From Stictocephala bisonia (lineage: Eukaryota; Arthropoda; Insecta; Hemiptera; Membracidae), in contig JAQJVL010000202.1 in the NCBI GenBank assembly GCA_035578905.1, forward strand, positions 248,001-312,000: a DNA stretch of 64,000 bases, read 5' to 3'. Positions 1-10,947 of the stretch are shown one piece after another. Below the pieces are notes generated by a model. The model saw only the letters and a program-made list of their open reading frames with translations. It was not told the DNA's origin and did not search any database. How positions within the stretch are numbered: the first letter of the stretch is position 1; every line of letters starts with the position of its first letter. The position numbers were made by a program, and so were the translations under genes.

Positions 1-520
1 GCAATTTCAGACAGGTAGGAACTGTACAATACGACGTAAAAACGTTGGTTTTAGCAGCTTAAGTAACTGTCCATCTTCAACCCCAAGACAGCTCCAATTT
101 ATGTTCATCCAAACTATTACATCAAAACTATGTCAATAATTATTTCCTATATACCTGTGATAGTTTTACTATTTTAGATTGGCCGAGCTAAAAAAGTACG
201 TCATCTTTTCCACATATATAGAAGTTTGTGTTTCACCATCAATATGAGTTTAATATAGTTGTAATTCAAAAGTACAATAATTTGTCAACAGTTAGAGCTA
301 ATTATAATAAATTAATTAATTTTAATCGATTGTTTTCTATTCAAGGTTCAGATTAAAACCTCACAAAATCTATCCATAAACTTTAAAATCTATCAATTTA
401 CATTTCAGAACCCATCCACTCGTTTTAAACTTCGTTTAAAATGTTCAAAACGTCTTAAATTTAACATATTTACCTTACACATTCAAAATCACTTCAAGTA
501 AATTTTAAGTGAATCTCCCA
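1..520. other. AT-rich DNA without recognisable feature
   Basis: Long AT-rich stretch with stops in all frames. I see no coding, RNA or repeat signal before the tRNA-like block that follows. Confidence 0.5.
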
Positions 521-575
521 GGATTAGAACCCGTGACCATCTGCATATAAAGCAGAAGTGCTAACCACTAGGCCA
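521..575 (-). mobile_element. tRNA-derived SINE head (remnant)
   Basis: Read on the minus strand this block has both internal RNA polymerase III promoter boxes of a tRNA in the right order: a box A (TGGCCTAGTGGTTAGC, 560-575) and a box B (GGGTTCTAATCC, about 521-532), with an anticodon-like arm CTTCTGCTTTATATGCAGA between them. Acceptor-stem pairing is poor, so a SINE head or tRNA pseudogene is more likely than a working tRNA. A weaker relative with a similar arm lies at 26441-26483. Confidence 0.5.
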
Positions 576-667
576 GCAAGAGGCCTGATAAGTTTTACTG
601 AGCTTTCAACAATTCAGTTACTTATTATACTTATTTTAGCGAATTATAGATTTTTAAAACAATTTAA

Positions 668-670
<3 letters not shown>

Positions 671-760
<90 letters not shown>
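671..760. repeat. (TA)n microsatellite
   Basis: About 45 uninterrupted TA dinucleotides, followed shortly by a T-rich run at 774-786. Its YI-repeat open frames are not genes. Confidence 0.97.
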
Positions 761-761
<1 letters not shown>

Positions 762-1462
762 CTTATAAGTATGTTTTTTTTTTTTTATTATTCCTTCATT
801 TCACGATTCGTTATTAATATACCATCAATAGATGAAATGAAAAACTTTATTTTGACCTTTTAGTAAATTAAAATATACACAAGTATACAAAAGGACAATG
901 GATTGAAAAGAATAAATAAAAATATTTCTCTCATATTATATATGGAAGAATGTATTTAGCATCAAAGAAGTATGTTTAACTAATAGTTAATTAATTATAT
1001 TCTCCAAGGAATAATCGGCCTTAGTTTGTAACAAAGACTACATTCGTTCATCCAAACTCATCACACTCATTCTTAATCCGTATTTGCCCATATCTAGCCG
1101 ATCGGCGTCTTGAAATGAACGAAATGACGTAGTGGAATTCGATTCTTTGTTCTTTTTTCATATTGTATTAAATTTGTGTTATTTTTAATTTATTTGGAAA
1201 GAATTTTTTTGTATTTCATGGGACAGTGGTATATTATTAACTAAATACTCCAAACTAATCAACAGAAAAAATATGTTTCAACTGTTGAAAGATTAGTCTA
1301 AATTATTTTCAGTTTAAATTGTTTACATGCTTTTTCGTATATGACTAGTTTTTATTAATTATTTTAGTCATCTTGTATCTCTTGTATATAACAACTTTAT
1401 TTCAGTGTTAACTCTTAAAATGTAAGAAAGTAGAATTATACTTGATTTAATGAATCTCCTGA
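761..1462. other. AT-rich DNA with a short dispersed repeat
   Basis: No gene seen. The stretch 1018-1100 (GCCTTAGTTTGTAA, then CATTCGTTCAT) resembles 62343-62420 in the same orientation, so it is probably an old copy of an unnamed repeat. Confidence 0.4.
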
Positions 1463-1761
1463 CTTGACATGAGCGCTCTTAATGGCACTTCAGTGAAGCT
1501 CTGACATACAGAGTCGACAAGAGTGCACTGCACCTGGCAATACATACAATAAAACAATAAAAAACAAACATTTATTGGACACTATATAAATAATATGAAA
1601 ATCCGTGATCAAATATATATACTAGTACACACATTCATATATTCAAACAATTAAAATACCATAAAGGTAACGGCTGGCTAATATCATCACGCCATTGGTC
1701 AAAGCATTTTGAACCTCCTCATAGTTCCAGCATTTGCTGTAGGAGCGCTCTGAAGTCAAGG
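1463..1761. mobile_element. Possible small MITE with short inverted ends
   Basis: CTTGACATGAGCGCTC at the left is mirrored by GAGCGCTCTGAAGTCAAG at the right, about 300 bp apart. The inverted match is short and imperfect and no target duplication is obvious, so this is tentative. Confidence 0.25.
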
Positions 1762-2330
1762 CTGGAGATTCAGTAAATGCACTATAGTTGCTTAACCTGA
1801 AGGCAATTATGTACTATCTATCTAATCTTTCATCTTTCTACTATTCTGCCTTTCTTCACTTTCTTGTTTCTAACTTCTTTCTTCTTCTTCCTCAGGGATT
1901 GTCTTGTATCCGGACATAAGGTAGGCTCTACTCTCTGTTCTATTGCTTTGCTTCGCTCCTTTATTCTTTTTCTGCTTCTATTGCTTCTTGCCTGCCTATT
2001 CGTGTGCTTTATGTGTTTATGTTTCATTATTCTATTTAATTACTAAGTTATAAAATTGTTTGTATTCGTTATAAGTTAAGGACAATATATAACGTAGACT
2101 AAGAGAACCCACAGCATCTTTTAGAACTTTTAGAATCTTTACAGAATCCTCCCCATCCTTCTCTCAAAATTCTTTTTTTGAGGTTCTTTTTTTTACGTTT
2201 ACCCAACATTCCCCTTTGAATCTTGATATTTATTTTTTTTTTACTTTAATATTGTGTTATTTTTATGCTTAGCTCTCTTTATGATTCACACTAAGTTGTA
2301 TATGATGTAAAGTCATATTATCTTTACATC
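1762..2330. other. Pyrimidine-rich DNA, no gene
   Basis: T/C-rich on the plus strand at about 1840-2000 (CTTCTTCTT and TTTTTCTGC runs), which gives purine-rich Arg/Lys shadow frames on the other strand. Nothing coding is recognised. Confidence 0.4.
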
Positions 2331-2385
2331 AGTGATTCTCCATTCTGTGGTTTGCGAACTACGTGTGGTGCACCAGAAGGAGATT
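2331..2385 (+). mobile_element. hAT-like terminus fragment
   Basis: The stretch starting CAGTGATTCTCCATTCTGTG and continuing with TTTGCGAACTACGTG resembles the ends of Charlie-type hAT transposons, which begin CAGTG(G/T)TTCTC and carry a GTGGT...GCG segment. No matching inverted end was found nearby, so at most one end survives. From here to 2980 nothing else is recognised. Confidence 0.3.
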
Positions 2386-2980
2386 TTATTAAAAGAGTAT
2401 TTAGAAATATGTAAGCAATTTAATTAATGTTGAATGTACATTTATTTCTGTATAAATTAAGTGCAAATATTTTTAAAGAAATTTTCTTTGAAGCAAATTA
2501 AATTATCTTTATGCCTGACAAGCGTCTTGGTGCTACATGACAAGAAAACACTGTTTGCTGCATACAATATTAGCATAAATTCGCCCTCTTTATTTATCCA
2601 AAGATAAGAGAGGTAGTTTAATATTTGCCATATTAGTATAAATTCTGAGGCTAAGTATTGAAAGTCTTATAAGTGAAATGCCTTACCATGGACGTTTCTG
2701 AGAGATTGAGTGTTATATTGTACGCCTTTTATTATATTTACTTTATTTTGCATTTTTTATGGGCAAGCTTTCCGTATACACCACCTACTTACCTCTTGTT
2801 TTTAGTTTATAAAAATGCCAATGCAACTGTAACATTTATTGACTTGCTGGAGGGCGGGGGGTTATGACATTGAGATCTTACGTCATTAGTTTCAGACGTC
2901 ATTCATTCCAATTATTCAATATTGTTTTTCAATTGCATCACGACGCCGGATTACATGAGATGCTATTTTTACCTTCCCTA

Positions 2981-3030
2981 CTTCGGGAATCGAACCCGGA
3001 GCCTGAAGAGTCTGCTACACTTGCCGCCAT
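2981..3030 (-). mobile_element. tRNA-derived SINE head (remnant)
   Basis: On the minus strand a box A-like segment (TGGCGGCAAGTGTAGCAGA, 3011-3029) is followed by a near-consensus box B (GGTTCGATTCC, 2986-2996). The box B is one of the best in the window. No full acceptor stem closes the structure, so a SINE head or tRNA relic is favoured over a functional tRNA. Confidence 0.5.
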
Positions 3031-3590
3031 ATTGGATTTGATTCTCCATAATACCAATTACAAAATAATAATACAGCTTATTTATGAACATACAATTTTA
3101 AAATTTACCTTTTTTTAAGAGGACACAATTGTTTAGTGCCCCCTCTTTTGGAAGTGTGACAGATTTGTTCGAACTGTATTAGTTTATAGTTATTGTACTA
3201 TTTCATATTAAAAAAAAAACAAAAAAAAACAAAACAAATAGAAAAAATCTTTCTCAGAGGGTAAAATGTCACACTTTTACTAAAAAACATGTTAAGAGTG
3301 AAATTGGCATAAAATTAATATAATAATTTATTCCAATTTGCTATAAAAAAATAATCACACCAAAACTTTGTACATCGCATTAATATAAAATTAGGTTATG
3401 TTTTTTTCTCCTAAAAATAAATGACACCCAATTCTACATACCATAGATAATGACTGAGATATTCAAAAGATAAGTTGGGTTAGGTTCGCTATAAGACATC
3501 AAGTATTAATTAACAGATAATATCTACCTGCAAATACTAGGTAACTATTCTAACGCAACCTACCTAATCTAATTTAAACTAACCTAACCT

Positions 3591-3692
3591 TTTAAAGAAG
3601 AACACATTTTTAAAATTATTCCACAATTTTTTATTTAAAATTTATTAAATAAAAAATTGTTGAATAATTTTTAAAATGTGTTCTTCTTTAAA
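3591..3692. repeat. Snap-back inverted repeat (~48-bp arms)
   Basis: TTTAAAGAAGAACACATTT at the left is mirrored by AAATGTGTTCTTCTTTAAA at the right, and the rest of each arm (ACAATTTTTTATTTA against TAAATAAAAAATTGT) also pairs, with only a few mismatches and a tiny loop. A transcript would fold into a nearly perfect ~100-nt hairpin. It sits beside interstitial telomere-like repeats. Confidence 0.9.
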
Positions 3693-3731
3693 ACCAACGT
3701 TATTCCATCAAGTGTATACAACAGAACATAG

Positions 3732-3767
3732 CCTAACCTAACCTTGCCTAACCTAACCTAACCTAAC
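3732..3767. repeat. Interstitial CCTAA (TTAGG) telomere-like tract
   Basis: About seven CCTAA pentamers with one variant (CCTTG). TTAGG is the ancestral arthropod telomere repeat. Weaker relatives lie at 3560-3590, 11568-11602, 12590-12765, 22984-23070 and 34065-34150. Confidence 0.85.
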
Positions 3768-4029
3768 GTTTTTGTTCAATACCTCTGTATTTTTCGTATG
3801 AAGAAATGGATGCTATTATTCGTGTTTAGGGGGAACAAATTCATAATGTTGATGTAATATACGTTATCTTAGTGTAAAACGTGTTTAAAAATTTGTGTAT
3901 CGGTAATTTCAAGGATATCGTGAAAATGGGGGGGGGGCTTGAATACGTCAGAGAAATTTAAATTTAATCTAAGCCAATCAATGAGAGACAAGGAAGAATA
4001 AAACATTCTGAAATTGCGGATTATATTTA

Positions 4030-4385
4030 TTGTTACAGTTGACGGTCGAGTCGATCAGTCCGGTCTATTACCGGTCGCTGTTCAGTAATGATAGTGACAA
4101 ATGTAAAATGCACGGATAATCCATGTTCAATCACATGCCAAATGACGCCATATTTACCGCCAGTAGATTGGACCCGATATAATCCTCTTAAGGTTTCAAT
4201 ATCCGCTCTGTGCCGGGTCCGCTGGTTGGTTTATTTACTCTAGTCCTGGTCCCGTTTAGCCACGGATAATGACTGTACGACCTCGCGACCCAACGGGATA
4301 TCGCAGTCTTATTTAACGAGTTATTCGTGGAAAATACCCACGTCATAGTAGAAGGACTACAAAATTACTGCGAACGTCTGTCTGT
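4030..4385. other. Relatively GC-rich unique segment, possible conserved non-coding DNA
   Basis: Base composition is clearly higher in GC than the surroundings, there is no internal repetition, and no frame stays open. It holds paired CCGGTC motifs (TCCGGTCTATTACCGGTCG, about 4060) and several CpGs. It could be a regulatory region or a fragment of an unrecognised element. Confidence 0.25.
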
Positions 4386-4484
4386 AACTAACAATGATAC
4401 GTGCTTTCATCTCTAAGCAATATAAATTTTCAGATTGTTCACTGTGAATTAATAACAGACAGTTTGTGGCAATTTGGAGTAAAC

Positions 4485-4765
4485 CTTCAGATTTTTCACG
4501 TGACTGGAAGGAAATTTTCAGTGTTGAGGACTTGCACGTGGACTAGAGGGAAATTTTCAGGTCTTTTTCGCATGGACTGGAAGGAAATGTTCAGGTATTT
4601 AACGTGGAGTTTAAGGAAATATTCAGGTCTTTCTCATTGACTTGAAGGTTATGTTCTGGGTTTTCACGTTTTCTGGAAGGAAATGTTCAGGTCTTTCACG
4701 TGGACTGGAGGGAAATTTTCAGGTTTTTCATTGAGTTTGGGAGGCAAGTATTGTAGGTTTTTCTG
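4485..4765. repeat. 36-38 bp minisatellite
   Basis: About eight diverged copies of a unit containing GGAAATTTTCAGG, then TTTCACGTGGACTGGA. The 79-residue open frame over it at 4401-4640 is repeat read-through, not a gene. Confidence 0.85.
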
Positions 4766-5284
4766 GTTTATGTGGAGACAATGTATTCATGCTGTATAGA
4801 AAATAAACCTTCAAGTCTTTTAAGGTGGATAAATAGGAACGTAGGAAAATCGTTCGTACCTGTGAACATGTGCAGTATTGTTTTACGTTTTACACACCTT
4901 ACTTTACGGGTCCACCCATCTTCCTACATGTTACATTTACAATGCTACATTTATTTTCTTATTCGTGTCCTTCGTCTATAAATGAATACTCTTTTTTACT
5001 TCAGCGGTACTACAACCCTCCTCGCGTTTTGGTCTCAAAAACTATTGCTTTCTTTGCAGCTCTATGGGTAGCAACCTCATCTTGCCATCTTTAACGGCGC
5101 ATCACCCATTCATGGATTCTCCTTGATAGTGTACACTGTTCTCTCCAGTCGTCCGAGCAACCAGGTCCTGATTCCCCTTTCTCGTTCCTCCTTCATTCCT
5201 AATCTCAGTTTCAAATATTATTTTTAAATTCCTTTTTTCAAAACTTCTTAAGCCATCAGCATATTTTTCTCTGAGTATCCAAGG
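4766..5284. other. Unremarkable sequence before the LINE
   Basis: Short overlapping frames only. Nothing recognised until the reverse transcriptase homology starts near 5285. Confidence 0.4.
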
Positions 5285-6595
5285 TGATTCAGCTTTGGGA
5301 TTATTTTTCGATTTGACCAAGGCTTTCGATATGGTCGATCACAGTGTTTTGCTAAGAAAGCTCCATATACTTGGCATTAGAGGTGTGTCGTACTCTTGGA
5401 TATCTTCTTACCTATAAGTGGAATAACACAATCAGTTCAGGTACCTTTTTTGGACAGCCTTGGCTGTCAAAGACTAGCCTCATCAAAATCAACTGAGGTA
5501 ATAAGTGGAGTCCCGCAGAGTTCGGTACTCGGACCAATACTGTTCCTCTCGTTTGTGAATGACATTCCAAAGTGTATTACCAGTGCCGATGGCCAAATTT
5601 GTCTTTTTGCAGGCGATACTTCCCTTGCAGTCAAAGCCCTAAATCGGCTGGATCTCATGTCTCTGGCTTCTAAAGAAGCGCATAAAATAGCTCAGTGGTT
5701 TCAGCAGAATCAGCTCGAAGAGAATAGTGAGAAAATTCAACTGATTACATTTTTTATCAGGAGTTCATAGAATTTAGAACATAATGCATGCCATCTAGGG
5801 GTTGAAGAGATCTCTTCTTGTGACTCTTTAAAGTTTCTTGGTGCTTACATTGACATCAGACTAAACTTCCATGATCATATTGAGCTCGTCTGCAAGAAAT
5901 TAAGCGCAGGGGTTTTCGTTATACGAAACTTATCAAAGTTTGCTGATGCCAGAGTAACCTTAGCTGCTTACTGTGGACTGATTTACTCCTTTCTTATATG
6001 TGCGGTTGTTATTTGGGGAACTACAGATAAGGGCGTTAAGAGCGGTTTTTGGGAATCCTCGAAGAATTTCGTGTATGTCACTTTTTAAGGAGGCTAAAGT
6101 TTTAACTCTCCCATCAATTTTATATCTTAAAATGAGTAACATTTGTTCATAACCACCTTCACCTTTTCAAACCAAATAATCCCCAACAACGCCACAATCT
6201 TCGTCACACCAATATAATTAAAGTCCCTGCCCTTAGAACTAGTTTTTTTTCAAAGCATTTATTAATCAGTGGCATTAAACTTTTCAAAGCTCTCCCAGCA
6301 TCTATGGAAGTAAAAACAAGGCTTCATTTTGAGACGGAGTTTAAAGAGGTTTTTGATGCAGCGGGCCTATTACAGTGTCATGGATTTTGTTGAGTACGCT
6401 GATAATACTGGTTTAAGCTAAGGTGAATGGCCACCTATATAAGCTGTAGTTTAAACACAAAGTTTAGTCTTATTTTAATTTTTCTGACTATGTTAATGTA
6501 CCATATTCAATTGATTTAGGTTATTTTTAATCACCTAATGTAATTATTGTTGACAGTATTTTGCAGTGTTTTTCTGTTGTCAATAAAATATTTCT
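5285..6595 (+). mobile_element. CR1/Jockey-like LINE, 5'-truncated reverse transcriptase pseudogene
   Basis: Non-LTR retrotransposon remnant. Reverse transcriptase blocks occur in order: motif [13 protein letters not shown] (5307-5342), the VPQSSVLGPILF block (normally VPQGSVLGP), the catalytic F/YADD motif as FAGD (5606-5617), then KFLGAYIDIRLNF (from 5831), an AAYCGLIY...VVIWGT stretch to about 6030, and a C-terminal LFKEAKVLTLPSILYLK segment near 6110. It is dead: in-frame stops at 5415-5417 and 5768-5770, a frame change between motif A and the VPQ block, another near 6032, and the first catalytic Asp replaced by Gly. The 5' half and endonuclease are absent. The 3' end is probably near 6595 after a CAATAAAAT signal. 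Same protein clade as 27958-29030 but a different family. Confidence 0.92.
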
Positions 6596-6599
6596 GAGT

Positions 6600-7153
6600 T
6601 CAAGTTCCGCACAGGTGGTGTAGTCTTGGAAAAATCATGTAGGATATCGAGGATAACTGATTCTTGTACATAAATTGAAAACTACATACAACTAGAACTC
6701 CTGCACGGACTTCAGGAGAATATTTTCTATCATAGATTAACTCAAAATATTTCGGTTGATTTAATATGTTTCAGCTCATAATAGCAGTTGCAACAAATAG
6801 TTAAATAGCATTTTATATATTTGCCATGAATTGATTAACCTTTCTGTTTCCAGATAATTACATTCGGAAATGAGCTTATCACTCATTTTCATGGAGGATT
6901 CAATGGAATTAAATATACTAGTGAAACCCCACGTTAATCTGCTTAAATATTGCACTAATTGTAATTATTTGGTTACCGCAAAGCTTAAAAACGTCAATCC
7001 GGTAGTGAAATAAATAATCTATCTAAATTATAAAATCATATAACAGTAACTATTGTTGTTCAACTAAGTCGAAATGGTGTTTGTCAGTTGGTCCAGCCTA
7101 AAGGTGCGCGTGACCTTGAGAGAGGTTAATACGATAAGCGGGACAGGGTGGGT
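6600..7153. other. AT-rich DNA without recognisable feature
   Basis: No open frame, repeat or RNA signal found between the LINE end and the long-inverted-repeat element. Confidence 0.4.
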
Positions 7154-8062
7154 ACGGTAACTAGAATAATACGGTAGGGATCACGCGCATGGTGCGCAGT
7201 AAATCTTGGTGTCAATGACGTCACACAGACATATCAGCTGGTTCATATGCTACACTGAATGTAGTAATAATCAGTAACTGCTTTTTCTAAATCACTGATT
7301 TCATTAACAACAAGGATTTATATCTGAATTATTAATAAGTCTATAGAAATACGTATAATCATACTATTATTATTATTTTTATGAGGAAATTTCACTGAAA
7401 GAATAAAATAGAACATTTTCAGACAAAAGAACTGATTTTTTTATTAAAAAAAAGAATGAAACTGTAATAATTCAAGACTGAATTATTAATATTATGTACA
7501 GTTTAAACAGCTGTTTCAATACTTGATGCTTGTTATTTAATTATATATTTCCAAATCAAAAACGAAACAACCAACTTTTAATTGGATTTGTTGTATAAAC
7601 AAATAGAACCGAATAATAATATTAATCAACCACCGAACAGAAATATTCATATGTACGTAAATTAATTTGCTGTGATCTGTTCGAACACGTTCATTCACAA
7701 GGATGACAGAGCTTAACAGGAAGAACAGTTTTAAAAGAACGGTTTCTCCCCAAAAAAGAAGCTAATAGAAACAATTTAAGAAAATGAACAAAATTATAAA
7801 CTAATAACGTACTAGAGTGCAAATAAATAATTAAATTTTACGTATGACTCATCTTCATTTAAAATACAAATGTATTAATAGTTATTGACGGATATGAAGC
7901 CTTGTTGTTAATGAAATCAGTGATTGAGAAAAAGCAGTTACTGATTATTACTACACTCACTGTAACAGGTGAACCAGCTGATACGTCTGTATGACGTCAT
8001 TGACAGCAAGATTTACTGCGCACCATCTACGTGATCTGTACCGTATTAATTATAGTTACCGT
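7154..8062. mobile_element. 909-bp element with ~162-bp terminal inverted repeats
   Basis: The arms 7154-7315 and 7900-8062 are inverted copies; both read ACGGTAACTA or ACGGTAACTATAAT at the tip, share GGTGCGCAGTAAATCTTG, CAATGACGTCA and ATCAGCTGGTTCA, and end at TTAACAACAAGG inside. Identity is roughly 85-90% by eye. The AT-rich interior has no open frame, so it is non-autonomous. Long arms suggest a MULE-like or foldback element, but no clear 9-bp target duplication could be settled at the flanks. Each arm holds a TGACGTCA palindrome (the CRE core). Confidence 0.85.
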
Positions 8063-8111
8063 GGGGCGGGGAACTATTCTAAAAACGTTAGGTGATTGCA
8101 AACGAGAAAAT

Positions 8112-8143
8112 ATTAGTTACCAGTGTAATTACTGGTAACTAAT
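8112..8143. repeat. Perfect 12-bp inverted repeat
   Basis: ATTAGTTACCAG, an 8-base loop, then CTGGTAACTAAT. It lies 50 bp outside the preceding element and its arms echo that element's GGTAACTA tip. Confidence 0.9.
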
Positions 8144-8317
8144 AATTTTAAATGTATTCTATTTGTAAATAAATAAGTAACATATGGTTTTAACATTTTA
8201 AAAATGTATGGAAATTTTTATTTCTTTGTAACAATCGTGAAATCATAACATGACATTGTTAAATAATAAATGAGCTTTTAATATTTGTTTAGAGATACGT
8301 AATATATTTCATAACAA

Positions 8318-8422
8318 GAGTGGAAAGTGGGGTTTTGCATGTTCGAGACCATATGTTTGAAGTGCGAGACTTGTCGAGCACTTCAAATGGTCGAGAACAT
8401 ACAAAACACTTTCACTCGAGTT
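8318..8422. repeat. Imperfect inverted repeat (~42-bp arms)
   Basis: GTGGAAAGTGGGGTTTTGCA at the left mirrors TGTATG/CAAAACACTTTCAC at the right, and CCATATGTTTGAAGTGC mirrors GCACTTCAAATGG around a short GAGACTTGTCGA loop. Looks like a small palindromic element. Confidence 0.8.
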
Positions 8423-8440
8423 TTGAACGATACTTTTCAC

Positions 8441-9167
8441 TACACTACGGAATAAAAACTCATTTTTGGAATGTTAACTGTTTATTAAATTAGAAACATG
8501 TTTTAAAAACAGGTGTTGTTGACTGTGGAAAATTTTCGGTTGTAAACAATGTTACTTTCGGTAGTAAACAATAGACAGCTGTTGAATATATGATGTTTCG
8601 CAGGTTGTAAACACATAACGAAAACAGCTAAACTCATGGTAGTGTTGTGAAAATATTTATTTATTTTGTCTTTGGTCGCAAAATGAAATAGTTCTACGTC
8701 ATGAAAACGGTTAGTACAGTCGAGTTCGCGAGCACAGTTATGCTGGCCAACTGTTTATTTGAAGTTATACACATCGTTGTGTCTAAAAAGAACGAGTGGT
8801 TTTAAAATAAAATAATTATTGAAGTTATACTTCTTTGCGCCCGTTAGACACTTTGGGATGGGATGTTGGTCGAGAAACCGCGTCACGCTGAAAAGTAAGA
8901 ACAAATTTTTAAGAACTATCGATTAATCGATTGTTAATCGAAGAAATTTAATTGAAGAAATTACTGATAATGATAATATAGGTGTATAATATAACAATGA
9001 AGTCACGTATAATATATTGAAGATAAATATATTGAATAATATTGAAAAATGTCTTATATTTCATTTATATATCCTGTCTGTTTGTGTGCGTGAGTGGGTG
9101 TATGAGAATGGCCAAAAAAGTATAACTTCCATCGTGTGGTCCGACGCACACCCAATTTTTTTTATCA
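8441..9167. other. AT-rich DNA without recognisable feature
   Basis: Only short frames. Nothing supported. Confidence 0.35.
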
Positions 9168-9542
9168 CTATCCAAAACAGAAATCGGCTTTATGAAAAAA
9201 AAAATATATATTTCCAAACAGATCAGATAATAGTAAGCTTTTAATAGTTAACATAAAGTTGTTGATGTGGCTTTCTTTATACTGATATTCCACTGAAACT
9301 GTGTCTGACTTAAAGCGATATGATTCTGCCAAGTAAATCCAACAGTGCTCGTGAAGTTTGAAACTGGATGCTTTGATGTTAATGTGTCTGTGGGGTACAC
9401 GACTGTATCTACTTACACAACCAAACCTGCCTGGTACAGTTAGTGGTAAATATTGATACCTGACAGGTACATCATCCCCAGACACAAATGGTTCAAAGTA
9501 CTTTCCTCGGTTGGCATTGACTGGAGTCGGTTGGAGAAACAC
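9168..9542 (-). CDS. Unrecognised 124-codon open frame, possible exon
   Basis: Unlike most frames here this one is not over a repeat, is less AT-rich than its flanks, and its first ~50 residues have mixed composition (RGKYFEPFVSGDDVPVRYQY and PLTVPGRFG). A GTAAGTAG splice-donor-like string follows PGRFGCV on the minus strand, near 9415, so a real exon could end there, making the remaining residues intron. I do not recognise the protein. It may equally be chance or a fragment of an unidentified element. Confidence 0.15.
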   Translation of the reverse strand: MFLQPTPVNANRGKYFEPFVSGDDVPVRYQYLPLTVPGRFGCVSRYSRVPHRHINIKASSFKLHEHCWIYLAESYRFKSDTVSVEYQYKESHINNFMLTIKSLLLSDLFGNIYFFFHKADFCFG

Positions 9543-10277
9543 GCGTGTGGATGACGGGTGAAATTTACATTCGAATAATGTTTCTCTGAATTGATTTACA
9601 ACTAATCGCTTGTTGAAGAGTCAGTTAAATCTGGAAAATAATATGTGAGAAAACCCGTTTGATAGTTATGCCTTAGTAAAGATTCTAAACTTACATTGAG
9701 AATAGTTCTTTTTTACGATTAACAAACTTTGGAATATGATAAGTAAGTTATTATTTTTTCTATTCCTATTTGTCTCTTTTCGTTTTCTCCAATATTCTTT
9801 CATTCTTTTGGTACGGCCTTCTTTCTTATTTCAGACATTTTTCTCACAGTCTTGAGTTTAGGTTTTTCTTGGAACCTCAAGTATTGGTCCTTTAGCTTGT
9901 TTCTAAGGTTATTTCGCTCTATAAAAATTCTTTAAGTAATATATATGAAACTAATAATCCTCTAATAATTCACGTAAATCTTCATTAAGACTTAAACAAT
10001 TGCTTTTTGTTGTTCTATTGTAAAAGATATCGAACATACGTTTTGTAAATGTATCATCCTCCATCCTTAAGATATGTGCTTAAAAACGTATCCTTCTTTT
10101 CCATATGGAATCTGAACTCTTTTAGATCTTTTTATTATTTGATATCCCAGGTGCTTCTTAAAGACCTGAAAACACCATAACTCTGGACATAATCCGTAGA
10201 TGATGGTTCCAGCAATGTTACAGACCGGTGGCACTTCCAGCAATTTCTGCTCCTGTCTTCACCGGAGCAATTCCATA
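9543..10277. other. Unremarkable sequence
   Basis: No gene, repeat or RNA signal recognised up to the hAT-like MITE. Confidence 0.4.
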
Positions 10278-10947
10278 TAGAGATGAAAAATATTTTAAAC
10301 ATCGATATATCGCAAACCAAATATCGATCTAACGATAATATCAAATTGTAAATGATTTATCTGTTAAAAATTATGCAATGACTTATTTCATGACCAAAAA
10401 TACGCTCTTTTTCCTATTTTAGAATAGCCTACTGAATGTAAAAATGAAATACATTTATCTAAACGAAACAAGTTGTGATCTGTGGAGTTGAATCATAAAT
10501 ATTCAAAATAAGAATAATAATACCTTTAATTATTATGTTAGTTATATTATAATAATGTAATGGCATTGTTATTATTGTTTTTCATATTTAAAAATGTGCT
10601 TAGGCTTCTTATAAACACTAAAAATCAAACAAATTAATTAACTAAACTTACTTCTAATACTTTTCAGGTAAACCATTTGAAAATAAAAGTTTAGAAATAA
10701 ATTCTCCACTTAATCTCACGTAAAATCCTGTTTTAAGTTACTTTATTATTCCAATGCAGATAAAGTAACTTTTTTTATAGAATCTTGATGATTTGTAGGA
10801 GAGAAAATAACGTCAAAATTTAGTGATATGATATATCGGACCAAAATATCGATATGGCCGATATTATCGAAATAAAATATTGGTACTAATATACCGATAT
10901 ATCGAAACATATTTATCGATATATCCGATATATCGTTAGCATCCCTA
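10278..10947 (-). mobile_element. hAT-like MITE, copy 1 (TATCGATA family)
   Basis: About 670 bp bounded by TAGAGATGAAAA and GCATCCCTA, degenerate forms of the family tip TAGGGATGGCAA. The flanks are ATTCCATA (10270-10277) and ATTCCATC (10948-10955), a 7/8 match to an 8-bp target duplication, the hAT signature. Tips are followed by runs of TATCGAT/ATATCG; exact TATCGATA sits near 10850 and 10917. The interior is AT-rich without a transposase. Same orientation as copy 2, opposite to copies 3 and 4. Confidence 0.85.

Noticed and set aside
1830..2046. Lys/Arg-rich and hydrophobic overlapping frames
   Set aside because: Opposite-strand shadows of one pyrimidine-rich tract.
5102..5320. 72-codon minus frame overlapping the LINE start
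   Set aside because: Antisense to the reverse transcriptase region and without family likeness.
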